The notes beneath the pieces are model-generated. The model worked only from the letters and a program-made list of their open reading frames with translations. It was not told where the DNA came from and made no database searches. This document shows, piece after piece, positions 1 to 9,135 of a DNA stretch of 64,000 bases; position 1 is the stretch's first letter; each line of letters opens with the position of its first letter. This DNA comes from Maricaulis maris (GTDB taxonomy: Bacteria; Pseudomonadota; Alphaproteobacteria; Caulobacterales; Maricaulaceae): NCBI RefSeq assembly GCF_036322705.1, contig NZ_AP027270.1, positions 248,001 to 312,000 of the forward strand, given 5' to 3'. The position numbers were made by a program, and so were the translations under genes.

Positions 1-833
1 AGATCGCCACCGCGTCAATCGAGGCCGCCAAGGCCGGCGCCGCCATCGCCCACATTCATGTGCGCGACCCGGAAACCGGCGCGCCGAGCCGCGACCCCGA
101 ATTGTTCAGGGAAGTGGTCGATCGCATTCGCGAGCACGACACCGACGTGATCATCAATCTCACCACCGGCATGGGGGGTGACCTGTTCCTGGGCCTGGAC
201 GACGCGCCGACGGAATTTGACCGCGAGGCTACCGACTGTGTTGGCCAGGTCGAGCGCATGGAGCATGTGGAGATGCTGCTGCCGGAGATCTGCTCGCTCG
301 ATTGCGGCTCGTTCAATTACGACATGCCCAACTATGTCTACGTCTCCTCTATCGGCATGCTGCGCATCGGCGCGGAGCGCCTGCAGAAGATCGGCGTGAA
401 GCCGGAACTGGAGGTCTTTGATCTGGGCCATATCTGGTTCGCCAAGCAGATGCTGGCCGAAGGCATCCTGGACGCACCGCCCCTGTTCCAGCTGTGCATG
501 GGCATCAGGTGGGGCGCCGACGGCACCACGCGCAACATGCAGACCATGGTCGACAATCTGCCGGACGGCGCGAACTGGGCGGGCTTTGGAATCGGCTCAA
601 ACGAGATGCCCATGGTGGCCCAGACCGCTTTGCTGGGCGGTCACGCGCGAGTCGGTCTGGAGGACAACCTCTACCTGGAGAGGGGAGTCCACGCCACGAA
701 CGCCCAGCTGGTGGACAAGGCCCGCGGCCTTCTTGAAGCCATGGGCTCCAAGATCCAGACGCCGGAAGAGGCGAGGAAGACGCTCGGCCTGAAGAAGTAT
801 GAGCAGATGAAAAAGCTGCGCGCGGCCGCATGA
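1..833 (+). CDS. BKACE-family beta-keto acid cleavage enzyme (DUF849), 5'-truncated by window edge; probable dehydrocarnitine cleavage enzyme
   Basis: The open frame enters from the left edge, reading from base 3, so the true start is outside the window; about 276 residues are visible. The segment [11 protein letters not shown] contains the HxH-VRDP metal-binding signature of DUF849/BKACE enzymes, which cleave a beta-keto acid with acetyl-CoA. Further family motifs are [23 protein letters not shown] and VRVGLEDN. It overlaps the following thioesterase gene by four bases (ATGA), as in one operon. In the Pseudomonas cdh genes a BKACE enzyme (CdhC) and a thioesterase (CdhB) act on dehydrocarnitine to give glycine betaine, and this pairing plus the overall sequence style suggests the same role. 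The dehydrogenase partner would lie outside the window. Family assignment is firm; the carnitine substrate is inference. Confidence 0.85.
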   Translation, partial: IATASIEAAKAGAAIAHIHVRDPETGAPSRDPELFREVVDRIREHDTDVIINLTTGMGGDLFLGLDDAPTEFDREATDCVGQVERMEHVEMLLPEICSLDCGSFNYDMPNYVYVSSIGMLRIGAERLQKIGVKPELEVFDLGHIWFAKQMLAEGILDAPPLFQLCMGIRWGADGTTRNMQTMVDNLPDGANWAGFGIGSNEMPMVAQTALLGGHARVGLEDNLYLERGVHATNAQLVDKARGLLEAMGSKIQTPEEARKTLGLKKYEQMKKLRAAA

Positions 834-1264
834 CGGGGTCGTTTCGCGCTGTCGCCCACCCCTGGCTGTGCGATGTGATGGGGCATCTGACGACGCGTCA
901 CTATGTGGCGATGTTTGACGATGCCTCCTATCACTTCCTGTTCGAGGTGTTCGCCTGGTCCGGCACCGATGCTGCGAACGGCGTCGGCTTCGCTGACGTG
1001 CGCCACGAGCTGGACTATGCCGCCGAGGTGGGCTCAGGCGATCTGCTGGAGATCACCGGCCGGCTCGAAAAGCTCGGGACCAAATCGGTGACCATCGTCT
1101 ACGAGATGACCAATCTGAGCCGGGGCGAGCTTGCTGCGACCCTCAGAAGTGTCGCGGTGTGCTTTGACACCAAGGCGCGCAAGGCCGTCGCTTTCCCCGA
1201 CGCATGGCGCAGAAAGGCCGAAGGCGTGCTCGCGCAAGGCGTTGTCCGAGGAAGTTCGACTTGA
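830..1264 (+). CDS. Hot-dog fold acyl-CoA thioesterase (4HBT/YbgC-like), probable betainyl-CoA thioesterase
   Basis: A 144-residue protein starting at an ATG that overlaps the stop of the BKACE gene. Near the N-terminus it has the [19 protein letters not shown] segment, matching the D-x-x-GH-(x)n-Y pattern of 4-hydroxybenzoyl-CoA thioesterase-like single hot-dog proteins, with the Asp as the expected catalytic residue. Coupled to a BKACE enzyme it probably hydrolyses the CoA thioester product (betainyl-CoA if the pathway is carnitine degradation). The last residues (RGSST) and the stop codon lie in sequence also found left of the second IS6 copy, starting near 1247. The original C-terminus has therefore probably been replaced by the insertion sequence end. 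Function of the altered protein is likely but unproven. Confidence 0.75.
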   Translation: MTGSFRAVAHPWLCDVMGHLTTRHYVAMFDDASYHFLFEVFAWSGTDAANGVGFADVRHELDYAAEVGSGDLLEITGRLEKLGTKSVTIVYEMTNLSRGELAATLRSVAVCFDTKARKAVAFPDAWRRKAEGVLAQGVVRGSST

Positions 1265-1955
1265 GCGTGGACCGCCGGTTTCTTAGCTTCGCGCGATGCG
1301 TAACCCGTTTCGATATTTCAAGACGTCACCTGAGATTATCCGCCTCGCGGTGATGATATACATCCGCTTTCCGCTGTCGCTTCGGAACGTCGAAGATCTG
1401 CTGCACGAACGCGGCATCGATATCACCTGCAAAACGGTGTGCTTTTGGTGGAACCGGTTCGGACCGCTCATGGCGAGGCCCACTATCTGTGGCGCGCTGT
1501 CGATCATGAAGGCGAGGTTCTGGAGTCTTTCGTCACGAAGACGCGAGATATGGCTTCAGCATTGAAGTTTCTTAAGAAAGCGATGAAGCGATACGGCCGG
1601 CCGGAGGAAGTCGTCAGGACCGCGTTCGGTCGCACGGCGCAGCGAAGCGCGAGATCGGGAACGAAGGTCGACAGGTCACCGGCCGGCACGAGAACAATCG
1701 GGCTGAGAACTCACACCTTTCGTTTCGAAGGCGAGAACGTGCGATGGCGCGGTTCCGGCCCATGCGAAGCCTGCAGAAGTTCGCCGCCGCTCACGCCCCC
1801 GTCCGCAACCACTTCAACCACGACCGATCTCTCGAACGCCGGCCTCGCTTCAAGCCGCTTCGCGACAAAGCGCTCGCCGAGTGGCGTCGGCTCCTCGCTG
1901 CATAAGCCGGCGCACCCTGACTCCTGAGACCGATCCGCTTTTGTCTGACAGCACC
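1245..1955 (+). mobile_element. Decayed IS6-family insertion sequence copy
   Basis: This matches the intact element at 11730-12527 over both ends and most of the transposase. The left flanks share GAGGAA..TT..G.CTTGAGCGTG (from about 1247 and 11733). The right ends share GAGACCGATCCG(C/T)TTT followed by GTCTGACA (1926-1955 versus 12500-12527). The terminal inverted repeats are imperfect by eye, so the outer limits are approximate. Same orientation as the other copy. Confidence 0.75.
1296..1905 (+). pseudogene. IS6-family transposase, frameshifted and internally deleted
   Basis: The N-terminus (MRNPFRYFKTSPEIIRLAV) is nearly identical to the intact transposase at 11782-12477. After FGPL roughly 90 bases are missing relative to the intact gene. 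This removes the stretch with the first catalytic Asp (WHLDEVFVKI) and shifts the frame. Homology resumes as HYLWRAVDHEGEVLE and KAMKRYGRPEEVV. The second catalytic Asp region is degraded (VRTAFG in place of VTDKLSS) and the frame shifts again. A third stretch from NNRAENSH to AEWRRLLAA ends at TAA 1903-1905. No functional transposase can be made. Confidence 0.88.
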
Positions 1956-2136
1956 GCCACTCAGACTGGCAAGTCTGGTCTCTTTCCATGAACTGGAGAT
2001 TTCTTACCAAGTTTCAGGGGTTTGGGAAGTTGTGCCTGGAGCCGAGGCGCACTCAACTCACGGCAAAACCGCAGATAACTCCGATAGTCTCCACCCCCAT
2101 AGTTCGGTGGTCCGAGTCCGCGAGGTGTTCATGCTA

Positions 2137-3081
2137 TTATGCTTGGGATCGTGTGAGATATTGTTGCCAACCCGCTTCGGCGATGTCGAGGACAATCCGC
2201 GACAATTGTGCCGCCGCAGGTGAGAGCGGGCGATCTTCCCGAGTGGCGACAACGCCTGAAATCCGCAGAGCAGGCAGGTCTTGCAGCCCTGGCAGCAGGC
2301 AGACAAGACCGGTTTCAAGCTCGGTCTGAACGACAGGCTGGGGCAGTAACGCAATCATGTCGGTGGATTTCAACAATTGCCGGGTGAGGCCAAGGTCTGA
2401 CGTTGTGAGAAAGATTTCGCGCAGGCTCTGCAATGATTTCAGCTGGCTGGGGAAGGCGGTGATGAACTGCATCAAAAGCCAGTCTGGCACGTCGCCGCCG
2501 CCGAACGGAAAGTGAACAAGATCGTCCAGAGTGAGGGCGTGTTTTCCAAGGATGGGATGCTTTGCCCGGCAGGCAAAAACAGGCGGCGCCAGGTTGAACG
2601 AACGGTATTCCAGGGCGCTGGATTCAGTGTCGGGTGCGAGACCGATAAACAGATCGATCCGGTCATTTGACAGCGCGTTCTCCTTGGTCCGCCAGTTCAT
2701 GCTGGCAGTCGTGAAGCGCAGGCTGGGTTTCTGTGTCAAAAGCATCGCCAGGGCCGGCGCGAGCAAGCCTTCTGACAGGACCGGATCAATGCCGACATTG
2801 AGTTGGCCGCTCTCCAGATTGCGCATCAAGGAGATTTCCCGATTGGCATCTTCTACCAGCGCGACGGCCTCGCGAGCCGCATTGAGCAGGGTTTCGCCAT
2901 AGGCCGTCGGTACCGTGGCGCGTTTCCGGCGCTCGAACAGGGGGGCTCTGGCATCCCGCTCCATCTTGGCGATCATCTGGCTCAGAGCGCTGTGTGTGAT
3001 GCCAAGCTTGTCTGCGGCTCGCCGGTAGTTTCCGGTTTCTGCCAAGGCGATCAGATACTGAAAGCGGGTGAGTTCAATCAT
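2137..3081 (-). CDS. LysR-family transcriptional regulator
   Basis: A 314-residue LysR-type regulator. Residues 1-60 form the winged helix-turn-helix (FQYLIALAETGNYRRAADKLGITHSALSQMIAKMERD), followed by the linker helix and a substrate-binding domain from about residue 90. It is transcribed divergently from the TBDR at 3197 across a 115-base gap, the classical arrangement for a LysR protein controlling the neighbouring operon. The inducer is probably the substrate or an intermediate of the 3197-10394 pathway. The gene lies inside the IS6-flanked segment, so regulator and pathway probably moved together. Family is certain; target is inference from divergence. Confidence 0.9.
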   Translation of the reverse strand: MIELTRFQYLIALAETGNYRRAADKLGITHSALSQMIAKMERDARAPLFERRKRATVPTAYGETLLNAAREAVALVEDANREISLMRNLESGQLNVGIDPVLSEGLLAPALAMLLTQKPSLRFTTASMNWRTKENALSNDRIDLFIGLAPDTESSALEYRSFNLAPPVFACRAKHPILGKHALTLDDLVHFPFGGGDVPDWLLMQFITAFPSQLKSLQSLREIFLTTSDLGLTRQLLKSTDMIALLPQPVVQTELETGLVCLLPGLQDLPALRISGVVATREDRPLSPAAAQLSRIVLDIAEAGWQQYLTRSQA

Positions 3082-3196
3082 GACAATCTAGGTAAGCAAA
3101 ACTGACCTTATTGACCATTTTGGTTAGCTTGGCAATCGTTTCACCTCAATTATATCCGGGCGGCGGGGAGGCCGGCCTCAGAGCGGGGAGAAACCG
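3082..3196. promoter_or_regulatory. Divergent LysR / TBDR intergenic control region
   Basis: This AT-richer gap separates the LysR gene from the TBDR. It holds TTGACC and a short ACCA-TTT-TGGT dyad near 3112-3125, plausible for a LysR site or a -35 box, and a clear ribosome binding site (GGGGAG, near 3184-3189) for the TBDR start at 3197. The specific operator is not certain. Confidence 0.4.
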
Positions 3197-5578
3197 ATGA
3201 AAAAGCAAGTTCTACTGTCTGGCATTGCATCTGCAGCGCTGCTCACGATCAGCAGTGCTCACGCCCAGGACGCGACCGAGGAGGCAGTCAGCGTGGTGGG
3301 CGAGGTGATTACTGTAACCTCGGAGAGACGAGAGGCCGACTTGCAGGACGTGGCTGTTGCCGTGTCCGCATACACGTCTGAGCGACGAGAAACCCTCGGT
3401 ATACTGACGACCCAGGACATCGCGCGGCTGACGCCCGGCATGAGCTATTCGGAATTCCCAAATCGCGTGTTTCTGCGCGGCGTGGGACGTTTCCTGAACA
3501 CACCTGGCAGTGATCCGGGTGTGGCGACCTATGCGGATGGTGTCTACACGTCGGAAGCGTCGGTCATCGGTCTTTCCTCCTTGTTCGTTGAACGCGTAGA
3601 GGTTTTGCGCGGACCGCAGGGCACGCTGTATGGCCGCAACTCGATTGGTGGTGCGGTGAATGTGGTGAGCCGACGGCCGAGTGACGAGCAAGAGTTCGAG
3701 TTCCGACAGACCCTCGGAAACTATGGCACAAGCATTACCGAGGCTGCTCTGTCTGTGCCCCTGTCGGATGCTGCAAGGATGCGTGTTGCAGGGTCGTCGA
3801 ATCGCCATGACGGCTATATCCGCAATGACGCGGGAGCCGACCAGGCGCAAGCTGATGTACGCTTCTATGAAGTCCAACTGGAGGCGGATCTCTCAGACGA
3901 TCTTGATGTCTGGGTTCGCTACTATGGCTCTGTAGCGGACTCGACACCGACCACCGGTATCCAGATTGATCCGTACGAAACCGCGACCTATTTCGGATCG
4001 AGCAGTCTGTTGCCATCCCCTACCTTCGGCTATGCGGGCGCCAATCCGGCCGCGACAGATGCGTTCACGGTCAGTCATGATTATGACGGGCAATACCGGC
4101 TGGATGACCAGCATGCCGTGACAGCCGCGGTGACCTATGAATTCGACGGCATCCGCATGCGATATACGGGAGGGTGGCAGACCTATGATTTCTTCCAGGA
4201 CAGCGACTTTGACCGTTCCTCGCGAGTCTCCTATCCGGCATTCGGCATTGGCCCCGTCGTCGAGGCCGGTCGAATCGAGACCATCACCGAAGACAAGGAA
4301 TTCTCCAGTCACGAGCTGAATCTGAGCTCGACCGGTGACGGCCCGATGCAGTGGATTACCGGGCTCTACTATTATGAGGAAAATACCGAGCAGTCCTACG
4401 ATATTGCCAGTCCCAACCAGGCCCAGCTCGGGACGCTGCTCAACAGCTTCACCCTTGCGCCGACCGGTGTGGCCAATCCGGCCCTCAACTATGTTGATCT
4501 TGGCGCGGAGCTTGAATCCACATCCTGGGCTGCCTTTGGTCAGATCGACTATGATCTGACACCGCAATGGCGGCTTACGGCAGGGCTTCGATATACCTCG
4601 GATGAGAAGCATGGCCGCGAGACGCTGCAATACATGCTGTGGGCGCCCTTTGTGGCGGGATCGCTGGGATACGGACCATCCGCACCGGCAGTCGAGGGCG
4701 CATTTGCATCCTGCTGCGCCCTGGATGCGACACCCTCGCTGACCGGGCAAGGGCCGAATGTTCGTGATGTTTCAGGTGAATGGGACGGGTTCACTGGCCG
4801 GATCGGACTGCAATGGCGTCCGGATGATGACACGCTTGTCTATGGCGGAGTGAGCCAAGGCTACAAGTCCGGTGGGTTCAATCTCTATGCCTTCACACCC
4901 GCTGTGGCGGAAGAGCAGCTGATTGCCTGGGAAGTTGGCCTGAAGCAGACGATCGGAGATACGCTCCAGGTCAATGCTTCGGCGTTTCTGTACGACTATC
5001 AGGACCTGCAAATCCCCGTTCAGGTGCTTTCCGGACCCGTCGTGAGGGACAACTTCATCAACGCGGATGAAGCACGTTCCGCCGGCCTGGAGCTGGAAGT
5101 CATCTGGGCCCCGAGCCCGAACCTCGAATTCTACGGGACCTACTCCTATCTCAATTCGGAGTTTACGGACTTCTGCTGCACGGTCGACCTCGCCAATGCC
5201 GCTGCCGGTGCACAGGATCTTGATGGCGCGACCATGCCCCAGTCGCCTGAGCACAAGTTCAACCTGACGGCCTTGTATCGGTTCGGTTTCGACGCCGGCG
5301 ACCTGAATATCGTCGGGTCATACAGTTATGTGGGTGACCAGTATTTTTCTCCCTTCAATACGGAGCGCTACCTTTCCCCTGGGTCTGGACAGGTTGACTG
5401 GCGCGCCGTCTGGGAGAGCGCTTCAGGCCATTATGATCTTGTCGGCTATATCCGAAATGCAACGGATGAGGTGGCCTATAACGGTCTTGAAATTGGTTCC
5501 GCCGACTCGGGCTTCGCGCGTCGCGTGACGCTCAATCCGCCGCGCACCTATGGCATCGAACTCCGCGTTCGCTACTAG
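3197..5578 (+). CDS. TonB-dependent outer-membrane receptor of the IS6-flanked catabolic cluster
   Basis: A 793-residue protein with a Sec signal peptide ending SSAHAQ (about residue 24). A TonB-box-like VITVTSERREADLQDV is followed by a plug domain with LRGPQGTLYGRNSIGGAVNVV and a beta-barrel ending in YGIELRVRY with a terminal aromatic residue, typical of TBDRs. It should import a substrate too large or scarce for porins. Gene order TBDR, MFS symporter, three or four catabolic enzymes suggests it brings in the substrate later processed by those enzymes. A good ribosome binding site (GGGGAG) precedes the ATG. The plug resembles the sphingomonad/Caulobacter class usually linked to organic substrates rather than siderophores; the substrate itself cannot be read from sequence. 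Confidence 0.9.
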   Translation: MKKQVLLSGIASAALLTISSAHAQDATEEAVSVVGEVITVTSERREADLQDVAVAVSAYTSERRETLGILTTQDIARLTPGMSYSEFPNRVFLRGVGRFLNTPGSDPGVATYADGVYTSEASVIGLSSLFVERVEVLRGPQGTLYGRNSIGGAVNVVSRRPSDEQEFEFRQTLGNYGTSITEAALSVPLSDAARMRVAGSSNRHDGYIRNDAGADQAQADVRFYEVQLEADLSDDLDVWVRYYGSVADSTPTTGIQIDPYETATYFGSSSLLPSPTFGYAGANPAATDAFTVSHDYDGQYRLDDQHAVTAAVTYEFDGIRMRYTGGWQTYDFFQDSDFDRSSRVSYPAFGIGPVVEAGRIETITEDKEFSSHELNLSSTGDGPMQWITGLYYYEENTEQSYDIASPNQAQLGTLLNSFTLAPTGVANPALNYVDLGAELESTSWAAFGQIDYDLTPQWRLTAGLRYTSDEKHGRETLQYMLWAPFVAGSLGYGPSAPAVEGAFASCCALDATPSLTGQGPNVRDVSGEWDGFTGRIGLQWRPDDDTLVYGGVSQGYKSGGFNLYAFTPAVAEEQLIAWEVGLKQTIGDTLQVNASAFLYDYQDLQIPVQVLSGPVVRDNFINADEARSAGLELEVIWAPSPNLEFYGTYSYLNSEFTDFCCTVDLANAAAGAQDLDGATMPQSPEHKFNLTALYRFGFDAGDLNIVGSYSYVGDQYFSPFNTERYLSPGSGQVDWRAVWESASGHYDLVGYIRNATDEVAYNGLEIGSADSGFARRVTLNPPRTYGIELRVRY

Positions 5579-5613
5579 GCCGGGCAACTGGGTCAGGTGG
5601 ATGGAGAAAACCA

Positions 5614-7035
5614 ATGATGCCGAAGAAGCTGACACTCCCCTCGAAACTCGCCTACGGCTTTGGGGCCGTGGCCTACGGGGTGAAGAACAATGGTTTCGAC
5701 TATTTTTTACTGATCTTCTATTCTCAGATACTTGGAGTGGAGGCCGGCCTGGTGGGGCTGGCCTTGCTCCTCGCGCTGCTGTGTGACGCGTTCACTGATC
5801 CGGTCGTGGGGTATCTGAGCGATAATACCGCGGGACGGTTCGGGCGACGACATCCCTGGATGTATGCTGCCGCAATCCCGGTGACGTGTTGCTATTATTT
5901 CCTCTGGGCGCCACCAGAGAGTCTGAGTCCTGACCACCTCTTTTTCTACCTGGTTGGGCTTTCCATTTTGGTCCGGGCTTTGGTGACCTTCTATGAGGTG
6001 CCGAGCTCCGCGCTCGCCGCCGAAATCAGCCGCGATTATGACGAGCGGACAACTTTGATGGCTTGGCGCAATTTTTTTGGGTGGGTAGCCGGCACATTGA
6101 TGGCGGTATTCACTCTCATGGTCATTCTGGCTCCCTCGGAGACCAACCCGCAGGGTCTGTTCAATCGTGACGGTTTCGCCACTTATGGATTTCTGGCGTC
6201 CGCTCTGATTTTCATTTCCATCGTGATAGCAAGCCTTGGCACACAGCCCCTCGCCGTGCCGCTGGCGAAAACTGAAGGCCGGCAGAACGGTAATCTCGGC
6301 TCGGTATTTTCCGAGGTTATCGAGACGCTCAAGGTGCCTTCTTTCTTGGCGATCTTCCTCGCAACGGTGCTGGCGGCGGTCGCGACGGGTCTCACGATGA
6401 GCCTGAATCTCTATCTCAACACTTTCTTCTGGGGGCTCGCGCCCGATCAGATCAGCGTGCTGGTCCTCGCCGTGTTCGTTGCTTCGCTTCTGGCCCTGAA
6501 CCTCGCACCCGCACTGTCTCGGACCTGGGGCAAAAAGAAGTCGGCCATCATTTGTGGTGTCGTGATTGTGTTCATGTCACCGACATTGATTGGCCTGCGT
6601 TTGCTGGGACTTCTGCCAGAAAATGGTGATCCCAGCCTGTTTCCAATTCTGTTGACGGTGACGGTGCTGGAGATGACCCTCGCGATCACCATACAGACAT
6701 TGATGATGTCGATGATTGCTGACCTGGTGGAGCAGAATGAGGTCCGTACCGGGCGGCGCTCGGAGGGCGTGTTTTTCGCCACCATCACCTTCACCCGGAA
6801 GGCAACGCAGGGGCTTGGAGTGTGGGCAGCGTCTCTCGTTCTGGTTTTCGCCAATTTCCCGGAAGGCGCATCTCCCGGCGAGGTCTCTGAAGGCAGCATT
6901 GCCGCCCTTGCGCAAATTTACCTGCCGGCCGTTGTCGTGCTGTGGCTGCTTAAGTTGGTCGCGACCAATCTCTACCGGATCAGTCGTGAGGAGCACGAGG
7001 ACAACCTCGCCAAGCTCAAGGCGTCGGCCGAATAA
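5614..7035 (+). CDS. GPH-family (MFS) cation symporter
   Basis: A 473-residue, about 12-TM inner-membrane transporter. The N-terminal LAYGFGAVAYGVKNNGFDYFLLIFYSQ and the loop DAFTDPVVGYLSDNTAGRFGRRHPWMYAA are hallmarks of glycoside-pentoside-hexuronide:cation symporters. The segment MSMIADLVEQNEVRTGRRSEGVFFA is a second family motif. It follows the TBDR by 35 bases with a GGAGA ribosome binding site, so the two probably act in series, the TBDR across the outer and this protein across the inner membrane. Members of the family also take non-sugar organic acids, so the substrate is open. Confidence 0.88.
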   Translation: MMPKKLTLPSKLAYGFGAVAYGVKNNGFDYFLLIFYSQILGVEAGLVGLALLLALLCDAFTDPVVGYLSDNTAGRFGRRHPWMYAAAIPVTCCYYFLWAPPESLSPDHLFFYLVGLSILVRALVTFYEVPSSALAAEISRDYDERTTLMAWRNFFGWVAGTLMAVFTLMVILAPSETNPQGLFNRDGFATYGFLASALIFISIVIASLGTQPLAVPLAKTEGRQNGNLGSVFSEVIETLKVPSFLAIFLATVLAAVATGLTMSLNLYLNTFFWGLAPDQISVLVLAVFVASLLALNLAPALSRTWGKKKSAIICGVVIVFMSPTLIGLRLLGLLPENGDPSLFPILLTVTVLEMTLAITIQTLMMSMIADLVEQNEVRTGRRSEGVFFATITFTRKATQGLGVWAASLVLVFANFPEGASPGEVSEGSIAALAQIYLPAVVVLWLLKLVATNLYRISREEHEDNLAKLKASAE

Positions 7036-7049
7036 GAGGGTTCAAAGCC

Positions 7050-7859
7050 ATGTTCTCAATTGATGTCGGAAAGAGCTACATGATGCCCGCCCATTTCGGT
7101 CCGCGTTATGTCGGACCGGGAACATCTGGCTGGTATCATGATGTCACGGCAATCACGCTTTCATTTGTAACGGACCCGGAGGCGCTGGCTGCGTATTTGC
7201 CGCCACGCTTCAGGGTTGCCGAGGAAGCTGTCGTGAGTGTCATTTATGCCTGCAACAAGCGTGTCGATTGGCTCGCTGGGCGGGGTTACAACATGCTGGG
7301 CGCGAATGCTGCGGTCGTCTATGACGGTCCGGAAGAGCAGGTGGAAGGCAGTTATAGTCTCGTGCTCTGGGAAAACCTGACGGACCCCATCCTGACCGGA
7401 CGGGAGCTGCAGGGCATTCCCAAGCTTTTCGCCGACATTCCGGAGCATACCGTCAATTCGGAAAGCTGGCGTGTCGGAGCCAGCCTGTACGGCAACAAGA
7501 TCGTCGATCTCGAAGTATCGGGAGTGCGTGCGCCCTCGCTGGAAGAGGTTGCTGCGATCAATGCGGCGAGGTCTGGAAAGGACAACCCGATGGGATGGCG
7601 CCACATTCCGCCGACGGCTGGGGTTGGCGACGGTCTCGACAGCTATTTCACCTTCCCCAGTGAGAACCATATTCGCCAGGTGTTTATCGGCGAAGGAGAG
7701 CTGGTCTGGAACTCACTTCGTTGGGACGAAAACCCGACGCAATTCCATATTGTCAATGCGCTGTCGGAGTTGCCGGTGCTGGAGATGAGGCCGGCGCTCA
7801 TTACGCGGGGCAGTACCAATCTCATCGTTCCTGACCGACCGACAAGGCCCCTGCGATGA
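7050..7859 (+). CDS. Acetoacetate decarboxylase-like (ADC superfamily) protein
   Basis: A 269-residue protein. The segment GRELQGIPKLFADI aligns with the active-site region of acetoacetate decarboxylase, which forms a Schiff base on the first of two adjacent lysines. Here only one Lys (about residue 125) is present and the next residue is Leu. The pKa-tuning neighbour is therefore missing and the reaction may not be simple acetoacetate decarboxylation; ADC-fold paralogues catalyse aldol/dehydration or other Schiff-base chemistry. RBS AAGAGGG precedes the start and the stop overlaps the next gene (ATGA), showing translational coupling. The context with a 3-hydroxyacyl-CoA-dehydrogenase-like protein and an SDR suggests action on a beta-keto acid generated by oxidation. 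Confidence 0.8.
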   Translation: MFSIDVGKSYMMPAHFGPRYVGPGTSGWYHDVTAITLSFVTDPEALAAYLPPRFRVAEEAVVSVIYACNKRVDWLAGRGYNMLGANAAVVYDGPEEQVEGSYSLVLWENLTDPILTGRELQGIPKLFADIPEHTVNSESWRVGASLYGNKIVDLEVSGVRAPSLEEVAAINAARSGKDNPMGWRHIPPTAGVGDGLDSYFTFPSENHIRQVFIGEGELVWNSLRWDENPTQFHIVNALSELPVLEMRPALITRGSTNLIVPDRPTRPLR

Positions 7860-9121
7860 GCCGGGCAGAGGTTGGAAGCATCTGCTTTGTCGGTGGTGGT
7901 GCGATGGGTTGCTACAACGCTATCCTTGCCGCATTGGCAGGGTATCCGTCGGTCATCCATGATGCGTCTGAAAGCGCCCGCGGGCTGATAGCTGCGCGCC
8001 TGCAGGAAACCGCCCGCCAGCTCAGCGCTGCCGGTTTGTGCGCGCCTGCCGCCGTGCAAAGCGCTCTCGGTCTCATTCGAGTAGAGCCGGACCTTGGCCG
8101 AGCCGTTCAGGGGGCATGGCTCGTCAGCGAGTCGGTGTTTGAAGACCTGGAGTTGAAACGCCGCGTTTTTGCTCAGCTGGAGGCGGAATGCGATGACACG
8201 GTCTTGCTGACGACGAACAGCTCGGCCTTGCTCGGCTCGGACATCGAGAGTGTGCTGAAAGTCGGGGAGCGCTTTGCCGCGCTTCATTCTCACCTCGGGG
8301 CCAAATTGTTCGACATCGTCGGTGGGCCGAGAACCTCGTCGCAGACCATCGCTCGATTGCAGGCCTATGTGGCCGACATTGGCGGATTCCCGCTCGTCCA
8401 GAAACGCGAGAACAAGGGGTATGTGTTCAATGCGATGATCGGACCTGTGCTGGGCACGGCGCTCTATCTGGCCGCCACCGGCGCCGACAGCGTGCGCGAT
8501 ATCGACCGCTCTTGGATGCTGCGGACGGGATCCCCGATGGGACCGTTCGGCATGATGGACCTTTTTGGTCTCGGCTTGATCTACAGCGCATGGCGGAATC
8601 GTCCGGATGATCTGATCACCCGTTTCATGCGCGATGATATTCTGGCGTTTATGGCACCGGTTCTCGGGACCGGGCGCGAGGGTGTTCGGACCGGTGGTGG
8701 ATTCTACAATTATCCAGACCCGGCATACGCGCGCCAAAACTTCCTCGGGCAACTATCGCCCACCAGTGCTGCGGGTGACGCACTTGTGTCAGCCTGGACG
8801 CAAAATGCCGTTCTGCTTGTCTGTAACGATGTTGCGTCCCCAGAGAATGTCGACCGGGCCTGGATGGTGGCAACGGGACAGTCGCGCGGTCCTTTTGGAG
8901 AGATCGACAGGATCGGATTGGACCGGGCGGCCCTTCTTTTCGCGGTGTCCGGGGCGATGGTTCCGGCCGCCGATCATCCGCGGCTGATTGAGTATCTTCG
9001 AAAACGAATAGCCACTCACGGCGCCGGCGAGAAGGCCGACACAGGTTTTTACACTTATCCAGCGCCGGCTTATGCCCAAGAGCAATTCCTGAAGGCCTCG
9101 GCCTGGGCAAGCGCGGCCTGA
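7856..9121 (+). CDS. 3-hydroxyacyl-CoA dehydrogenase-like NAD-dependent oxidoreductase with duplicated C-terminal domain
   Basis: A 421-residue protein. The Rossmann motif GGGAMG (about residues 12-17) binds NAD, and TTNSSALLGSDIE and ALHSHLGAKLFDIVGG correspond to the conserved Ser and His region of 3HCDH enzymes. Two successive C-terminal modules follow (RTGSPMGPFGMMDLFGL and ATGQSRGPFGEIDRIGL), each ending in a GGGFYNYP/TGFYTYP-type tail. The architecture is N-domain plus two 3HCDH_C repeats, as in PaaH-like proteins. It probably oxidises a beta-hydroxy acid or its CoA ester to the beta-keto form that the upstream ADC-like enzyme could decarboxylate. It overlaps that gene by four bases. 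Exact substrate unknown. Confidence 0.82.
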   Translation: MSRAEVGSICFVGGGAMGCYNAILAALAGYPSVIHDASESARGLIAARLQETARQLSAAGLCAPAAVQSALGLIRVEPDLGRAVQGAWLVSESVFEDLELKRRVFAQLEAECDDTVLLTTNSSALLGSDIESVLKVGERFAALHSHLGAKLFDIVGGPRTSSQTIARLQAYVADIGGFPLVQKRENKGYVFNAMIGPVLGTALYLAATGADSVRDIDRSWMLRTGSPMGPFGMMDLFGLGLIYSAWRNRPDDLITRFMRDDILAFMAPVLGTGREGVRTGGGFYNYPDPAYARQNFLGQLSPTSAAGDALVSAWTQNAVLLVCNDVASPENVDRAWMVATGQSRGPFGEIDRIGLDRAALLFAVSGAMVPAADHPRLIEYLRKRIATHGAGEKADTGFYTYPAPAYAQEQFLKASAWASAA

Positions 9122-9135
9122 CGGGGAGGCAAAGG

